From Victivallales bacterium Lenti_02 (GTDB lineage Bacteria; Verrucomicrobiota; Lentisphaeria; Oligosphaerales; Lenti-02): DNA of 5,457 nt. Made by a program: the position numbers and the translations under genes. Where the stretch lies: contig LVAZ01000098.1 in NCBI GenBank assembly GCA_001603055.1, positions 1 to 5,457 of the forward strand, written 5' to 3'. Each line of letters begins with the position of its first letter. The stretch's first letter is position 1. Under the pieces are notes generated by a model. The model saw only the letters and a program-made list of their open reading frames with translations. It searched no databases and was not told where the DNA came from. Shown piece after piece: positions 5,052-5,457 of this stretch.

Positions 5052-5457
5052 TTATTCCGCGTCCGGCTCGGGGAGGGGAATCTGCTTGGTTTCGAGGTAG
5101 TCGCCGCGGACGGCGTGAAGATTGCCGAGGGCGGTGGCGTAGGCGACCCGGGCGCGGACCTCCTCGCGTTCGGCCTGGGCCAGGGCCTGCTGGGCGTTCA
5201 GCACATCGAGGCTGGTGCTGCGGCCGAGCTTGAAGCTCTTCTCCTCGGCCACGAGGAGTTCCTCGGCCAGCTCGCGGGAATGGCGGGCGGTTTCGGTTTT
5301 GCGGACGGATACGGCAAGGGTGTCGGAGGCGTCGGCGACTTCGCGGAGGGCCTGTTCGAGAATGTCGCGCTGCTGGATGGCGGCGCGGAGGCGGAGGGCG
5401 CGGGCGGTGCCGTGGCGTCCCTTCGCCACCTGGTTGCCAAGGGGGAACTCGGCGCGG
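5052..5457 (-). CDS. TolC-family outer-membrane efflux protein, C-terminal part
   Basis: Only the last 134 residues lie in the window; the N-terminus is beyond the right edge. TolC-type proteins form trimeric outer-membrane channels with long periplasmic helical barrels and work with RND, ABC or MFS pumps and a membrane-fusion protein. The visible part begins with F-P-L-G-N (residues 4-8 of the fragment), the strand-end motif seen before the second helical hairpin in this family. A long charged alpha-helical hairpin follows (about 19-115), whose turn carries L-G-R-S-T-S-L-D-V-L-N-A-Q-Q-A-L (78-92). The family-typical end, A-L-G-N-L-H-A-V-R-G-D-Y-L-E (109-122), is followed by a short polar tail. 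The stop is TAA at 5052-5054. A GTG inside the fragment (5427-5429) is not a start, since the homologous frame continues past it. Any partner pump genes would lie outside the window. It converges on the SprT-DUF2786 gene. Confidence 0.88.
   Translation of the reverse strand, partial: RAEFPLGNQVAKGRHGTARALRLRAAIQQRDILEQALREVADASDTLAVSVRKTETARHSRELAEELLVAEEKSFKLGRSTSLDVLNAQQALAQAEREEVRARVAYATALGNLHAVRGDYLETKQIPLPEPDAE

Noticed and set aside
5043..5063. Stem CGCGG-N7-CCGCG as a bidirectional terminator for the convergent genes
   Set aside because: Short stem, no T-run on either side, and it overlaps the TolC-family coding end; such stems are common by chance at this GC content.

Overview
The window is a GC-rich bacterial chromosomal segment, densely coded, with two transcription units that diverge from one 192-bp intergenic region. 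A third gene enters from the right edge on the minus strand. The organism cannot be fixed from the sequence alone. The short hairpin-bearing repeat at the left edge, the unusual PHP-type protein beside an L-rhamnose isomerase, and the base composition together suggest a high-GC member of the PVC group (Verrucomicrobiota, Lentisphaerota, Kiritimatiellota or Planctomycetota). That placement is an inference from remembered family distributions and is low confidence. No rRNA, tRNA, CRISPR array, insertion sequence or prophage gene is visible.

Left unit, minus strand, read right to left: a 449-aa PHP-superfamily-like protein (1936-3285), then L-rhamnose isomerase RhaA (623-1900), then a 182-aa protein with two ACT domains (63-611). 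The gaps are 35 and 11 nt. Each gene has a clear Shine-Dalgarno sequence 6 nt before its ATG, so they look like one operon. Only RhaA has an assured enzymatic role, interconverting L-rhamnose and L-rhamnulose. All seven metal-binding residues known from E. coli RhaA are present, offset by exactly one position. No rhamnulokinase (RhaB), rhamnulose-1-phosphate aldolase (RhaD) or RhaS/RhaR regulator lies in the window, so the rest of the pathway must be elsewhere or replaced. A 36-bp-period repeat abuts the stop codon of the last gene and runs off the left edge.

Right unit, plus strand: a 150-aa FxsA-family membrane protein (3478-3930), followed after 1 nt by a 366-aa protein (3932-5032). That protein joins an N-terminal SprT-like zinc-metalloprotease domain to a DUF2786 segment and a further conserved C-terminal region. 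The ribosome binding site of the second gene lies inside the end of fxsA, so the two are probably translationally coupled.

Right edge: the C-terminal 134 residues of a TolC-family outer-membrane efflux protein on the minus strand (5052-5457). It converges on the SprT-DUF2786 gene with only 19 nt between stop codons.

The items most worth a second look are the SprT-DUF2786 fusion, the atypical metal site of the PHP-like protein in a rhaA operon, and the edge repeat. Nothing in the window demonstrates a complete new system.
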